The notes below the pieces were generated by a model. It was given only the letters and a program-made list of their open reading frames with translations. It ran no database searches and was not told where the DNA came from. Of a stretch of 64,000 bases of DNA, positions 19,501 through 27,648 are shown in pieces. Each line of letters begins with the position of its first letter. Positions within the stretch are counted from its first letter, which is position 1. This DNA comes from a virus: positions 1 through 64,000 of IMG/VR virus record IMGVR_UViG_3300033553_000372. One strand, given 5' to 3'. A program made the translations under genes and the position numbers.

Positions 19501-21108
19501 GCTATTGAACGTCAATCTGGAACAAACGAAGGTGTTTCATTTGCTACTTCTCCAAGACTATCTAAAGGTGATGTAATCAGGGTACACACGGACGGTAATG
19601 CAAGTGCTTCAAATAATCTATGTCATTTTAACATCTCAAAAGTCGGTAAACCAAACCTATCAAGCGTAGACGTTACGTCTTTCGTTAACATGAAAACTAC
19701 AGATGTTGAAGCTATTGAAGCTTTAACAGCTACTACAACTTCTGGTTCTACGAATACAGGCGTTCCAGTATTAAACATTACAAGAAATACAAATCTTGGA
19801 GTGATTCGAATTGATAGCAGTGCTGCGAATGGAACTAGTTTTGTTGCTTTAAAAGATTGTACTGTAAATATAAATGCTAGTGCTGATGTTACAGCAAATA
19901 CTTTTGTATACATTACAAGAAACGCAACAATATTAACAGCTACTGCTCCAGATGGCATTATCGAAAGAGTGGCTTCAAATGGGACAAATGGCTCTGCATT
20001 TATTGGAACCCAGATTAAGGTTAATGCTGGGGATGTTATAAGATTTCAAAAAGCAGCCGCAGCCGCAGCAAGTTGGAACTATTTAACTCTAACAGCAACA
20101 GCAGACAACAACGCCACAGCTTCACCTACTCAGCAAGTGTCCTCAGACACAATGAGCTTTAACTTTAAAGCTACTGCAATAACTGATACTGATGCTATAG
20201 GGACGTTTAATACTTACACTTATGCTGCTAGTACGAATACTGCAACGATAGCTGGAACTGCTCCAACTCAGACTGTAGCCAGTATGAATGTGAATGGTAT
20301 TCAAGTTTTTGCTAGGGCTGGTATTGCTACAAGTACTGCTGCTTCTCCTTCAAGAGTAGATATTTTTATTGGTAAAGGATTACAAAGCACGAACTTAAGC
20401 TTATTTAAAAGTACAGCTAAAAGTATTATTGGGACAATTGACTATGCTCAAGCTGATGGGAAATTAGATGCTCATGGTTGCAGAATAAAAGAATACAATC
20501 CCACCACTGGGATATTGCAAATAGACGCAGGTGGAGTACTGTACCCTGCTTCAAACACGGTTCACACTTTTCAATTCTCGGATAATACTGAACAAAATAA
20601 TGGTTACGTAACATTTAACGCTTCAAAGTCACCTTCACTGGTCACGATACCAAACTTAGCTCCGAGGATTGCTTATTTGAGTGATGTTAAGCCGAGTGGT
20701 ACGGCTGGAGGTAGTTCAGTTGCAGGGACTCAAACTAGAACACTGAATACGATTGTAGATAATACTGGAATAGTAACTAGTTTAGTAGCTAATCAGTTTG
20801 TATTACCCGCTGGGACGTATTCAATTGAAGCGAGTGCTCCAGCCACCTCATCTGAGCAACATAGAATAAGATTAAGAAATATAAGTGATTCTTTAACTGC
20901 AATTGTCGGTTCATCAGAATATATTCAGTCTACAGCAAATGTTACTACTAGATCACTACTTAGTGGAGAAATTACAATTACTAGTTTAAAAACATTCGAG
21001 TTACAACACTATATAACAACTATTAGGACTACGAATGGATTGGGAGTTGCTTTAGCTTCTGGTGAAAATGAAGTTTACTCAATGTTGAAAATCACAAAAA
21101 TTAAATAA
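16579..21108 (+). CDS. large tail fibre / adhesin with tandem beta-sandwich repeats
   Basis: At 1509 residues this is the largest protein in the window. An N-terminal 150-residue anchor is followed by several Thr/Ser/Asn/Gly-rich repeat units of about 120-150 residues. Each ends in a pattern such as SWTGRLVAGDILRLQ or FIGTQIKVNAGDVIRFQ, resembling C1q-like jelly rolls. Around residue 275-340 a different repeat appears (GMVITGSAIPVGTTITAI). The gene has no Cys-rich or enzymatic part. It is probably the main receptor-binding fibre. Base composition inside the gene is patchy, which suggests modules acquired by recombination. Confidence 0.7.
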   Translation: MAGKIQNADLKSLSELTGLGATKTELLNTDKMYSPKTTNVLETDLRKNNDAATTDPAVGNDSSQNYEPGSRWINVTSGKVFACKSNGVGAAVWIEEVNISATQTLASKTLTSPVLNSPSIVTPIRLDVKQDTKANLITYALTATNGQIVFATDTKEYFAIKDTLLSDLGGGGAGVGGTDILSADQADKSAVTDYTQTGLEILDTPIVLHGTKSFRLQHATSIKSFKKVIPVDKKFRGKNNTVWLDVVSTATQGNLNIIFRDETNSVDLTTSQQITTGSLPVTGTTANASNQLTSLDNVTVNSLKVGMVITGSAIPVGTTITAISTSSATMSQNATGVSTGIRVSALVSKQVYSFNIPANCSSLSWAISTVVEANVESYIDDVVVQLSEFAKTSTSVTVPKNNDFSGRNDGAITIGAVTTAPTKGTVVTDRIISTRSGNRLIADYQYEQSAGGTAGSGDYLYSLPSGLSFDSSVIPYTGAGSALIGASKAFVGSGRISDDVTVMQNAQLIAYSTTSFRVISNYTSGSQNFIGSGVTALTGARSLGFHLDAPISGWSSNETEAKTIELSTSQLVQTPDSNLQFGGFTGALASTGNKIFTLTTPTFVNNFGSSIQYVKDSINGDRFIALVDGNYSFSISGVVTANTSFGLTKNASSLTTAFSGLSASERLIDGTTPGAGLILSFSWTGRLVAGDILRLQSDNSTTISDGGYALISFATSGSLKQLNVSSDSKIIIPTHQLRFEGASSRGSTDTAIVKFDTQAITQGDAWDVVNTAANGTVVTMKKAGKLSVSSGILGAAGLQILLTKNQSILTGSPTNASEIIQSSYANVLSRLVVSAEFNVVIGDKIRISATTAISTDISTALNLSLTENSIPANFSNVLPQWSEGDSSVRLNTANGFGSTATKIRRFTNNPLNEGTAITYTDSATNGASFTINENGVYNISFSDDPNVAGSYAGISLNSGSLTANVQSLAVSEVIAIERQSGTNEGVSFATSPRLSKGDVIRVHTDGNASASNNLCHFNISKVGKPNLSSVDVTSFVNMKTTDVEAIEALTATTTSGSTNTGVPVLNITRNTNLGVIRIDSSAANGTSFVALKDCTVNINASADVTANTFVYITRNATILTATAPDGIIERVASNGTNGSAFIGTQIKVNAGDVIRFQKAAAAAASWNYLTLTATADNNATASPTQQVSSDTMSFNFKATAITDTDAIGTFNTYTYAASTNTATIAGTAPTQTVASMNVNGIQVFARAGIATSTAASPSRVDIFIGKGLQSTNLSLFKSTAKSIIGTIDYAQADGKLDAHGCRIKEYNPTTGILQIDAGGVLYPASNTVHTFQFSDNTEQNNGYVTFNASKSPSLVTIPNLAPRIAYLSDVKPSGTAGGSSVAGTQTRTLNTIVDNTGIVTSLVANQFVLPAGTYSIEASAPATSSEQHRIRLRNISDSLTAIVGSSEYIQSTANVTTRSLLSGEITITSLKTFELQHYITTIRTTNGLGVALASGENEVYSMLKITKIK

Positions 21109-21116
21109 GGAATTAT

Positions 21117-21959
21117 ATGAACTATAAAAAAGTATTAGAGTATTTAGGCTTCATTGATGGAAAGGATTTTGCTTTAAACGCAATATCTTTTGATATGCTT
21201 CAACAATCAAGAATGATTCCAGAGATTATCCATCATGATTTAGTCCCTGCGGTTTTAGATACTGATGGAGTTACTATCTTAACAGAAGAAATTCCAGCTT
21301 ATGATGAAACAGTTATGATTCATCATCTAGAATCTCCAGAAGTGTTAGAAGTTTTAGATACTGATGGAGTCACTGTGCTAGTTCCATATTCCCCTTATGT
21401 TGCTGCTTACGATGAAGTCTCAATGATTCAAGAATTATTTACTTTAACTTCTCCAACTCAATTACAATTAGATGAAACTTGGAAGCAAGTTCAATTATCT
21501 GATACAGACATTGCTCTATTAGTAAGTGAGTATTTGAAAAATCCATTATTTATTAAAGATCAAGAAAATGATTCAATCAATATAGTTAATGGTAATATTC
21601 ATTCATGGAATTTTAAAAATATACCTCAACCAACTATCGATGAACTAGTGGCTTTAATTGCTCCAATGACATTAAAAAATACAAAAGCAAAAATGTTAAG
21701 TGATTTAAAAGAAGCCGGTAAAAAAGATAGAGAAATGTGCGAAAATGTTTTAAATCTTATTGATGGTTTTAACAGAACTAGAGTTCTAACAAGCCAACAA
21801 GTAACAGATATGCAAACAGCATTCTCAACAATCCTTTTATTGCTTCAGGCAAATAGACCATCTTCTGCTAAAGTTTTAATTACAGCAATAGTTCCAGATG
21901 AAATCCTGGTAACAACTGAAATGAAAAATCTGATACTGGAAGAACTGATCAACGCTTAA
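21117..21959 (+). CDS. tail-fibre-associated protein with internal duplication
   Basis: The 280-residue protein follows the large fibre gene, where fibre assembly chaperones are often encoded. Residues about 40-110 contain two copies of a segment, LDTDGVTILTEEIPAYDETV and LDTDGVTVLVPYSPYVAAYD, each preceded by HH or P-E pairs. The C-terminal half is helical. Assignment as a fibre assembly protein is by position only. Confidence 0.45.
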   Translation: MNYKKVLEYLGFIDGKDFALNAISFDMLQQSRMIPEIIHHDLVPAVLDTDGVTILTEEIPAYDETVMIHHLESPEVLEVLDTDGVTVLVPYSPYVAAYDEVSMIQELFTLTSPTQLQLDETWKQVQLSDTDIALLVSEYLKNPLFIKDQENDSINIVNGNIHSWNFKNIPQPTIDELVALIAPMTLKNTKAKMLSDLKEAGKKDREMCENVLNLIDGFNRTRVLTSQQVTDMQTAFSTILLLLQANRPSSAKVLITAIVPDEILVTTEMKNLILEELINA

Positions 21960-21983
21960 AAATTGTAAAGATATTTCATAAGC

Positions 21984-22010
21984 AAAGGGGATCAATTGAA
22001 TCCCCTTTTT
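21984..22010 (+). terminator. intrinsic terminator before the holin gene
   Basis: AAAGGGGAT at 21984-21992 pairs perfectly with ATCCCCTTT at 22000-22008 across a 7-base loop, and T residues continue to 22010. It closes the fibre transcript and ends only 19 bases before the holin ATG. Confidence 0.85.
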
Positions 22011-22028
22011 AGTTTTAGGAAGACCATC

Positions 22029-22475
22029 ATGGATAAAGCGCCACATTTAGATATAGAAGGTATGAAGGAAATCATATTTAAGATTATCGGATTCTCTAAC
22101 CTAAAGTGGCTCATGTCGTTTATTTTTTTATTATTTAGTTGGATATTTAACGGGAGTGCCGAAATACTAGCAACAATTTACATTTTGATCTTATTGGATA
22201 CTATTACAGGATTAAGGATTGCTTCTATAAAAAAAGAAGTTAGTTCTCATAAGTTTTTTAGAGTGGCAACGAAGTGTTTAGTTTATTTTATAATGTTGAT
22301 CATAGGTCGCTTAGTTGATAAACATGTACCTATAAAATTCGCCGCACCAATTATGGACTCATTTTTAGTTATTACTGAATCCATATCTATATTAGAAAAT
22401 TTTTCAAAACTAGGCTACCCTGTTCCAACTATGTTGGTTAATAAACTGAAATCTTACTATGAGAAAAAAGAATGA
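22029..22475 (+). CDS. holin (phage holin family 4-like)
   Basis: The 148-residue protein has three membrane segments, at about residues 26-40 (LKWLMSFIFLLFSWIF), 44-62 (EILATIYILILLDTITGL) and 82-97 (CLVYFIMLIIGRL). A charged tail follows. The LLDTITG motif and the late SISILEN segment are typical of holin family 4 (phi29/Cph1-type). Holins form the timed membrane lesions that release or activate the endolysin. The ATG at 22029 is preferred over an upstream TTG (21996) because AGGAAG precedes it and the TTG lies in the terminator loop. It sits among tail genes, far from the endolysin at 61631. Confidence 0.8.
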   Translation: MDKAPHLDIEGMKEIIFKIIGFSNLKWLMSFIFLLFSWIFNGSAEILATIYILILLDTITGLRIASIKKEVSSHKFFRVATKCLVYFIMLIIGRLVDKHVPIKFAAPIMDSFLVITESISILENFSKLGYPVPTMLVNKLKSYYEKKE

Positions 22476-25400
22476 GTTGCGGTGGAAATTTAGGTAAATT
22501 TAGGTGGTTTTATTCTGGAAATCAAGTAGGTTGCTTCAACCACATGGGCTGCTTTAACTTTGTGGCTGGTGGACCAATTGGGTCTGGAATTTCAGCTGGA
22601 ACTTTATATAAGAAATTTTTTCCAGGAGAAATTTCAAGAGCATTATGGGAATACCCGACAGCTCAATTGAACCAAAAGTTATTAGATGCGTCGCATCCTT
22701 TCATCGATTTAGAGTGGATCGCTGATATAGAAATTTCACCAACAGTAATTTTTAGAGTAAGTGATAAAAATTTATATGTTCAAGATAAAGGTGGATTAGG
22801 TAGATTTTATGAAGCCAGAGTTCAAAAAGCTCCAAACATAAATATAACCTTAGGTGAATGGTTAGCTCCAAATTTTGAAATTGGCGATTTAAAAATAGAA
22901 ATAAATAATAGAGATGGATTTTTTAATGATTATCTTCCACATGGTATCAATTATCTCCAATGGATTGGTGCAAAGATCTCAATTAAAGTTGGTTTTGGAG
23001 AATTACTTTCTAACTATCATGAAATTTTTAGAGGCTTCGTATCTCAAAAACAAGGTATCACATCGACTAACGAAACGATTGTCTTAAAGTGTTATGATAG
23101 AGCTTCTCAAGATGAAATAAGTATTCCAGCAACTAGTTTCGATAGAACAAATTATCCAGAAACAGATAAAGAAAACATCGGTAAACCAGTTCCTATAGTT
23201 TATGGTGACTGGACAGAAGAGGTAGGCGAATATGGAGAAATCCCAGCATTTTGCTCTAATGCTCAAGATGAATCAGCTGATAGTTATATTTGGAACATTT
23301 CTGAAAATGCTCTCGAGTCAATTGGTAATGTCTACTTACACCGTGGAGATAACGTAGCAGACAAAGATGGACCTATTTTATTATTAGATAGCGCTATTTT
23401 CAAATATCCAGAAGATGGTAAAATAGAAGTGCCATCAACTATTCCAACTTTATCAAAAGGTTATCTATTATTAGATCGCGTAAGAGCTGGATTGGGATCA
23501 GGCGCCAACACTTTAGTTTCAGACTCTAGTCAAACTGATTATGTAAAAATTGGTGTTCAAATAAATGATATAATTATTCGCGACAATGATCCACTACAAT
23601 ATATTATCACATCCGTGTCATCTGGAATATTAACAACTTCAGCTGGAACATTTGCTCAAAATGACAACTATAGGATACTAACAGACAAATATAAATTTAA
23701 AGCTGGCGATAAAATTTCCATACTATGTAAAGGTAAAAATGTATCACTTCTTTCCGTTAATAGGATTGCTGATTCAGGATTAATAGGTATTAATCCAAGA
23801 TCATTATCTGTGGCGCTCGATAATACATATTGGACTATAGACAATGACGCGCAAAAGATTTATAATATATCGTTTGAAAACATATTAATTAAAACGATTA
23901 ATTTTTCCGATGTTGATCCGTCAATAACTTTCATATCTTCTCTAGTGTTTCAAAACGATAGAAGTCTTTGGTTATTAGAGAGAAATCAATCAAAAATTTA
24001 TAGATATTTGCCTGATGAAAATATATTAGGATTAAACTTTACCACGGTTCAAACCGAAATAGCCGCTTTGTTACCCAATGCAGCGGCAATAACAATTGAT
24101 GAAGGAAATATATTAACTATTTATGATAATGATCTCGGTCAATTTTATCGTATAGCTCCATATTCGCCTACAAAAGCAATTGTAGCCCAGTTCCATCGAA
24201 GCGTTTTTGCAGTTACAGCCTTAGATATTTATGATTTAGCGTTTGATGTGAACTTAGTTCACTTATTAGTAATTGATAGAAGCACAAATAAATTTTTTAG
24301 AGTTGATCCGAGCAACGGTTCTCTAATAGCGTCAAGTGATTTTAATTTAACTATAGTATCTAGTGCCATAACTTTTCCAGTTGGTGTAGGTTATTATATT
24401 GATGGGACTATATTTTTTCTAAATAAAGCAGACATATCAATTTATAACTATAATGAATTTCCAGAATCATCAACTAATATTGGATTTATTTGTAGAGATA
24501 TTCTTCAATCTTATGCTGGAAAAACTAGTTTTGATTTTGATTTATTATGGAATGAAACAAGTAGAAATGATTTATCTGAATATAAAGCAAGAGTTTACAT
24601 TAATGAAAAAGTTAATGCTATAAATCAAGTATTCAAATTATTAAGCTCTTTTAATGCTAATGCATACATTAGATTTCAAAAATACGCTTTATTTCAAATT
24701 AATTTTCAAAACTTTCGAGTTGATGGTGACATAATAAGAGAAGGCGATATAAAATTAGGGACATTTAATCCTTCAAAAGAATATAATCAATATTTCAATA
24801 CGTCTTTAGCTAAATATAAAGAGCTTCCATTTTCTGAAACAAGTATAGTTAGCGACGTATATGCTTCACCATCAGGAATAAAGTTAGCTGGCAGAGAAAT
24901 ATCAAAAACTTTAGATATGTCTCCAGTTTATTTAAGATCAGATTTAGATAAATTGGTACCATTATTTCTAAGACTAGCAGCCGCGGAGCCGGAGTTTGTT
25001 AATCTAACTGTAGGATTTAGATTTTTATTTATTCAGCCTTCTACTTTTTTTAATATCAACTTTATTAATATTGAAGATAATAAGATTAGCGGAAGAAGAT
25101 ATGAAATGATTCCTTCATTTGTTAGGTCTATAAATGTAGATCTAAACACAATGGAGATTAAATTAAAACTTTGGTCACTAGGAACTACTCAGTTTGGAAA
25201 CTTTGTTCCGGCTGGAATAACAGGCGGTGGAGAAAATGATCAAATTATTTTAACAAATCTTGGAACTGTAGGATATGTAGCTCCAATTGGAGCAATTACC
25301 ACATCATCTTTGAATTCTGTTGATTTGGAATTAGTTGGTGGAATAAATGCTCAATTAAGAACTGATAGTATTGTTGGAAAAGCCTGGAAACAAGGCTTTA

Positions 25401-25747
25401 AGGTAGACCTTATTGATGGGCTTACACAAGAAGTTGTTGAATCAAAAGAAATTTTATCTGTTATAGGCAACACTATTACATTTGTTAATAACTTAAATAA
25501 CTTAATTCTACCAACGGTTAGAAATTCCGCAAATTATATTATTGGTGGACATTATCTGAGGTTCTCAAGCTATAACTTATCAGACCAAACACAAACAGCG
25601 CAATTTGCATATTTCTCTAAACCTATAGACGGTTACCCAACAACAACTTCGAAAGAGATTGAAGAGCTGAGAGCTGGAAAGCATAAATTTGATGATGGAA
25701 GACTATCATATGTTCTTCATCCGTTTGATTATATTCCACAAGTTTAG
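22472..25747 (+). CDS. tail hub / baseplate protein with embedded beta-propeller-like region
   Basis: The 1091-residue protein starts in the ATGA overlap with the holin gene. Residues about 75-260 resemble the hub domain of siphophage tail-tip proteins (IGDLKIEINNRDGFF, EIFRGFVSQ, GKPVPIVYGDW). Residues about 440-660 contain repeated blades (SLSVALDNTYWTIDND, SSLVFQNDRSLWLLERNQ, NAAAITIDEGNILTIYDN), consistent with an inserted beta-propeller. The C-terminal third returns to a hub-like fold. It probably forms the tail tip and contacts the cell surface. Confidence 0.6.
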   Translation: MSCGGNLGKFRWFYSGNQVGCFNHMGCFNFVAGGPIGSGISAGTLYKKFFPGEISRALWEYPTAQLNQKLLDASHPFIDLEWIADIEISPTVIFRVSDKNLYVQDKGGLGRFYEARVQKAPNINITLGEWLAPNFEIGDLKIEINNRDGFFNDYLPHGINYLQWIGAKISIKVGFGELLSNYHEIFRGFVSQKQGITSTNETIVLKCYDRASQDEISIPATSFDRTNYPETDKENIGKPVPIVYGDWTEEVGEYGEIPAFCSNAQDESADSYIWNISENALESIGNVYLHRGDNVADKDGPILLLDSAIFKYPEDGKIEVPSTIPTLSKGYLLLDRVRAGLGSGANTLVSDSSQTDYVKIGVQINDIIIRDNDPLQYIITSVSSGILTTSAGTFAQNDNYRILTDKYKFKAGDKISILCKGKNVSLLSVNRIADSGLIGINPRSLSVALDNTYWTIDNDAQKIYNISFENILIKTINFSDVDPSITFISSLVFQNDRSLWLLERNQSKIYRYLPDENILGLNFTTVQTEIAALLPNAAAITIDEGNILTIYDNDLGQFYRIAPYSPTKAIVAQFHRSVFAVTALDIYDLAFDVNLVHLLVIDRSTNKFFRVDPSNGSLIASSDFNLTIVSSAITFPVGVGYYIDGTIFFLNKADISIYNYNEFPESSTNIGFICRDILQSYAGKTSFDFDLLWNETSRNDLSEYKARVYINEKVNAINQVFKLLSSFNANAYIRFQKYALFQINFQNFRVDGDIIREGDIKLGTFNPSKEYNQYFNTSLAKYKELPFSETSIVSDVYASPSGIKLAGREISKTLDMSPVYLRSDLDKLVPLFLRLAAAEPEFVNLTVGFRFLFIQPSTFFNINFINIEDNKISGRRYEMIPSFVRSINVDLNTMEIKLKLWSLGTTQFGNFVPAGITGGGENDQIILTNLGTVGYVAPIGAITTSSLNSVDLELVGGINAQLRTDSIVGKAWKQGFKVDLIDGLTQEVVESKEILSVIGNTITFVNNLNNLILPTVRNSANYIIGGHYLRFSSYNLSDQTQTAQFAYFSKPIDGYPTTTSKEIEELRAGKHKFDDGRLSYVLHPFDYIPQV

Positions 25748-25762
25748 AGGTAAAATAATTAT

Positions 25763-26293
25763 ATGACTATAAATATACCACAATTAAAACCTTCAAGAAT
25801 TTATGCTAATGAGTCAAACTTTGGCTCATCCGCTGCCTCTTTTATTTGGAAGAAGATAGTTAATAATCAAAATTGGATAGAGAAGAATATTCCAATAGGC
25901 TACATTATTTATCTTTATTCATCTCAAACATTGGCTAATGGTTTTCCAATTGATTTGCCTAATCCAAATATTTGGGTAAAATGTAACGGAACATTAATAT
26001 CAGATATCAATTCTCCTCTAAATGGACAAACTACACCAGATTTAAGAAATAAATTTTTTAAAGGAAATTCTACTATAGGATTGCTTGGTGGACAATCGAC
26101 AATTAATCTTCAACATAATCACGGTGGACAAACTGGCGTAACAGATGATAGACAACCAGATGTTCAAGCAGACGCTGGTGGTGGATATAATACCGGAGCG
26201 CCTCATACGCACTCAATAAATAGTCAACTTTCTACTGTTGAGCCTATTATACCTCCTTATGTTGAGTTACAAATTTATATGAGGTACAAATAA
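25763..26293 (+). CDS. tail collar-domain protein 1
   Basis: The 176-residue protein carries the phage tail collar pattern: PIGYIIYLYSS, WVKCNGT and TPDLRNKFFKG. A His-rich tip follows (LQHNHGG, PHTHSIN) and the protein ends VELQIYMRYK. His-X-His motifs in collar/needle tips bind iron in known fibres. It is the first of three tandem paralogues and ends at the next start with an ATAATG overlap. Confidence 0.8.
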   Translation: MTINIPQLKPSRIYANESNFGSSAASFIWKKIVNNQNWIEKNIPIGYIIYLYSSQTLANGFPIDLPNPNIWVKCNGTLISDINSPLNGQTTPDLRNKFFKGNSTIGLLGGQSTINLQHNHGGQTGVTDDRQPDVQADAGGGYNTGAPHTHSINSQLSTVEPIIPPYVELQIYMRYK

Positions 26294-26820
26294 TGGCTAC
26301 AAATTCAGATAAATTAGATAATGTAGGATATTCAGATTTTGGAGATGTTGTTTCAATTGAATTAGCTGAAGCAATGAGAAAAAATTTAGACTTTTTAAGA
26401 GCCGTTTGTGCAATTGGAGAAATAGCTCCTATCATGGTTAATATTCCAGGAGTTCCTTTACCAAATCCAGACTATTTTCAAGAATGTGATGGATCAGAAA
26501 TAGTAAATGAAAATTCTCCACTTAGATCTTTAGGTCTTACTCAAAGATTTACTCCAAATATGATTGATAGATATATTATAATTACCCCAACCGGAGGCCA
26601 AACTGCTGGTCAAGCTGGCGGATATAATAATACATATGCATTCAAACATAATCACTCTGGCTATACTGGATCTGTTGGATCAAACAGCGACAGTGATCAC
26701 TCGCATTCAGCAAGAGAAGCTGCATTCTCACATAACCACACTATAGCAGATGCTTTTCCAAGCCCAATAAATGTTGAGCCTCCATTTTATACAGTAAAAT
26801 TTTATATGAGGATCCAATGA
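26293..26820 (+). CDS. tail collar-domain protein 2
   Basis: This is a paralogue of the preceding gene (175 aa), with CDGSEIVNENSPLRSLGL, a TPNMIDRYIII stretch and several His-rich motifs (FKHNHSG, DHSHSA, SHNHTI). It ends VKFYMRIQ, again like its neighbours. The final stop overlaps the start of the third copy. It probably forms part of the same fibre tip or side fibre. Confidence 0.8.
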   Translation: MATNSDKLDNVGYSDFGDVVSIELAEAMRKNLDFLRAVCAIGEIAPIMVNIPGVPLPNPDYFQECDGSEIVNENSPLRSLGLTQRFTPNMIDRYIIITPTGGQTAGQAGGYNNTYAFKHNHSGYTGSVGSNSDSDHSHSAREAAFSHNHTIADAFPSPINVEPPFYTVKFYMRIQ

Positions 26821-27341
26821 GTATATTAACGCCAGTAGTTATTAGCCCTATTCATAATTCTGAAACAGACTATTTATCTTCAATTAATGAAGAAACTTTA
26901 CATAAGCTGATTGCAAATAATAATTGGTTATTGGACTTAAGACCAATTGGGTCTATTGTTTTTATTAACACAAACCAAGCTGGAGCATCAACTCCAGATT
27001 CAAATGTTTATCAAATATGCGATGGGTCTGAAATTACACACCCAAACTCTCCAATAAGATCAATAGGATTAAATCAAAGATTCACTCCAGACTTAAGAGA
27101 CAAGTATCCTCGTGGAGCAAACAGTTATGTGGTAAATCCAATTGGTGGAACTTGGGATCATAATGTTTCGCACGCACATTCTACTGGTGGACCATCAGCA
27201 ATTGGTGGAACTATTGATACAAAAGGCGACAGAAGAAGAAGAGATTTTCACACACATTCTATATCAAGTGCATTAGCTTCAACTTTAGTTGTAGAAACTC
27301 CAGCTTATATAGTATATAATGCATACATGAAAATTTCATAA
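26817..27341 (+). CDS. tail collar-domain protein 3
   Basis: The third tandem copy (174 aa) has PIGSIVFINT, ICDGSEITHPNSPIRSIGL, TPDLRDKYPRG and His motifs (VSHAHST, FHTHSIS). It shares the CDGSEI and SPIRSIGL region with copy 2 more closely than with copy 1, indicating a later duplication between these two. The start overlaps copy 2 by four bases. Confidence 0.8.
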   Translation: MSILTPVVISPIHNSETDYLSSINEETLHKLIANNNWLLDLRPIGSIVFINTNQAGASTPDSNVYQICDGSEITHPNSPIRSIGLNQRFTPDLRDKYPRGANSYVVNPIGGTWDHNVSHAHSTGGPSAIGGTIDTKGDRRRRDFHTHSISSALASTLVVETPAYIVYNAYMKIS

Positions 27342-27351
27342 GGACAAAAAT

Positions 27352-27648
27352 ATGTTTAACTTCGTCATTCTTCTAAATCAAGCTCCATTTTATATTTTTT
27401 CTGAAACAGAAAAAGACGTTTTAAAAACTGTAGGAGTTTATAGAGAAAAGGTAATTGGCGTAATTGAAGGCCAAAATCTTAATATGAAAGAATTAGAGGT
27501 AAGCGTTCAATTAAAAAACCAAAATGTAAAAGCTATAGATTTTGTAGAAATAGTAAATGAAGATTATAAGAAAAATAAAGTAGAAGTTTTATTAGATCCA
27601 GAAGAGCATCAAGATATGATTGATGATTTAGAATTAGGTATCGATTAA
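27352..27648 (+). CDS. hypothetical protein at the end of the tail module (98 aa)
   Basis: The small, mixed alpha/beta protein ends in an acidic tail (DPEEHQDMIDDLELGID). It is the last plus-strand gene of the tail block, and its final 15 bases overlap the end of the convergent helicase gene. No family was recognised. Confidence 0.55.
   Translation: MFNFVILLNQAPFYIFSETEKDVLKTVGVYREKVIGVIEGQNLNMKELEVSVQLKNQNVKAIDFVEIVNEDYKKNKVEVLLDPEEHQDMIDDLELGID

Noticed and set aside
19047-19958. Long minus-strand ORFs opposite the giant fibre.
   Set aside because: They overlap the repeat-rich fibre gene and encode hydrophobic low-complexity proteins typical of shadows.
21996-22028. TTG start for the holin at 21996.
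   Set aside because: It lies in the loop of the terminator and has no ribosome binding site; the ATG at 22029 does.
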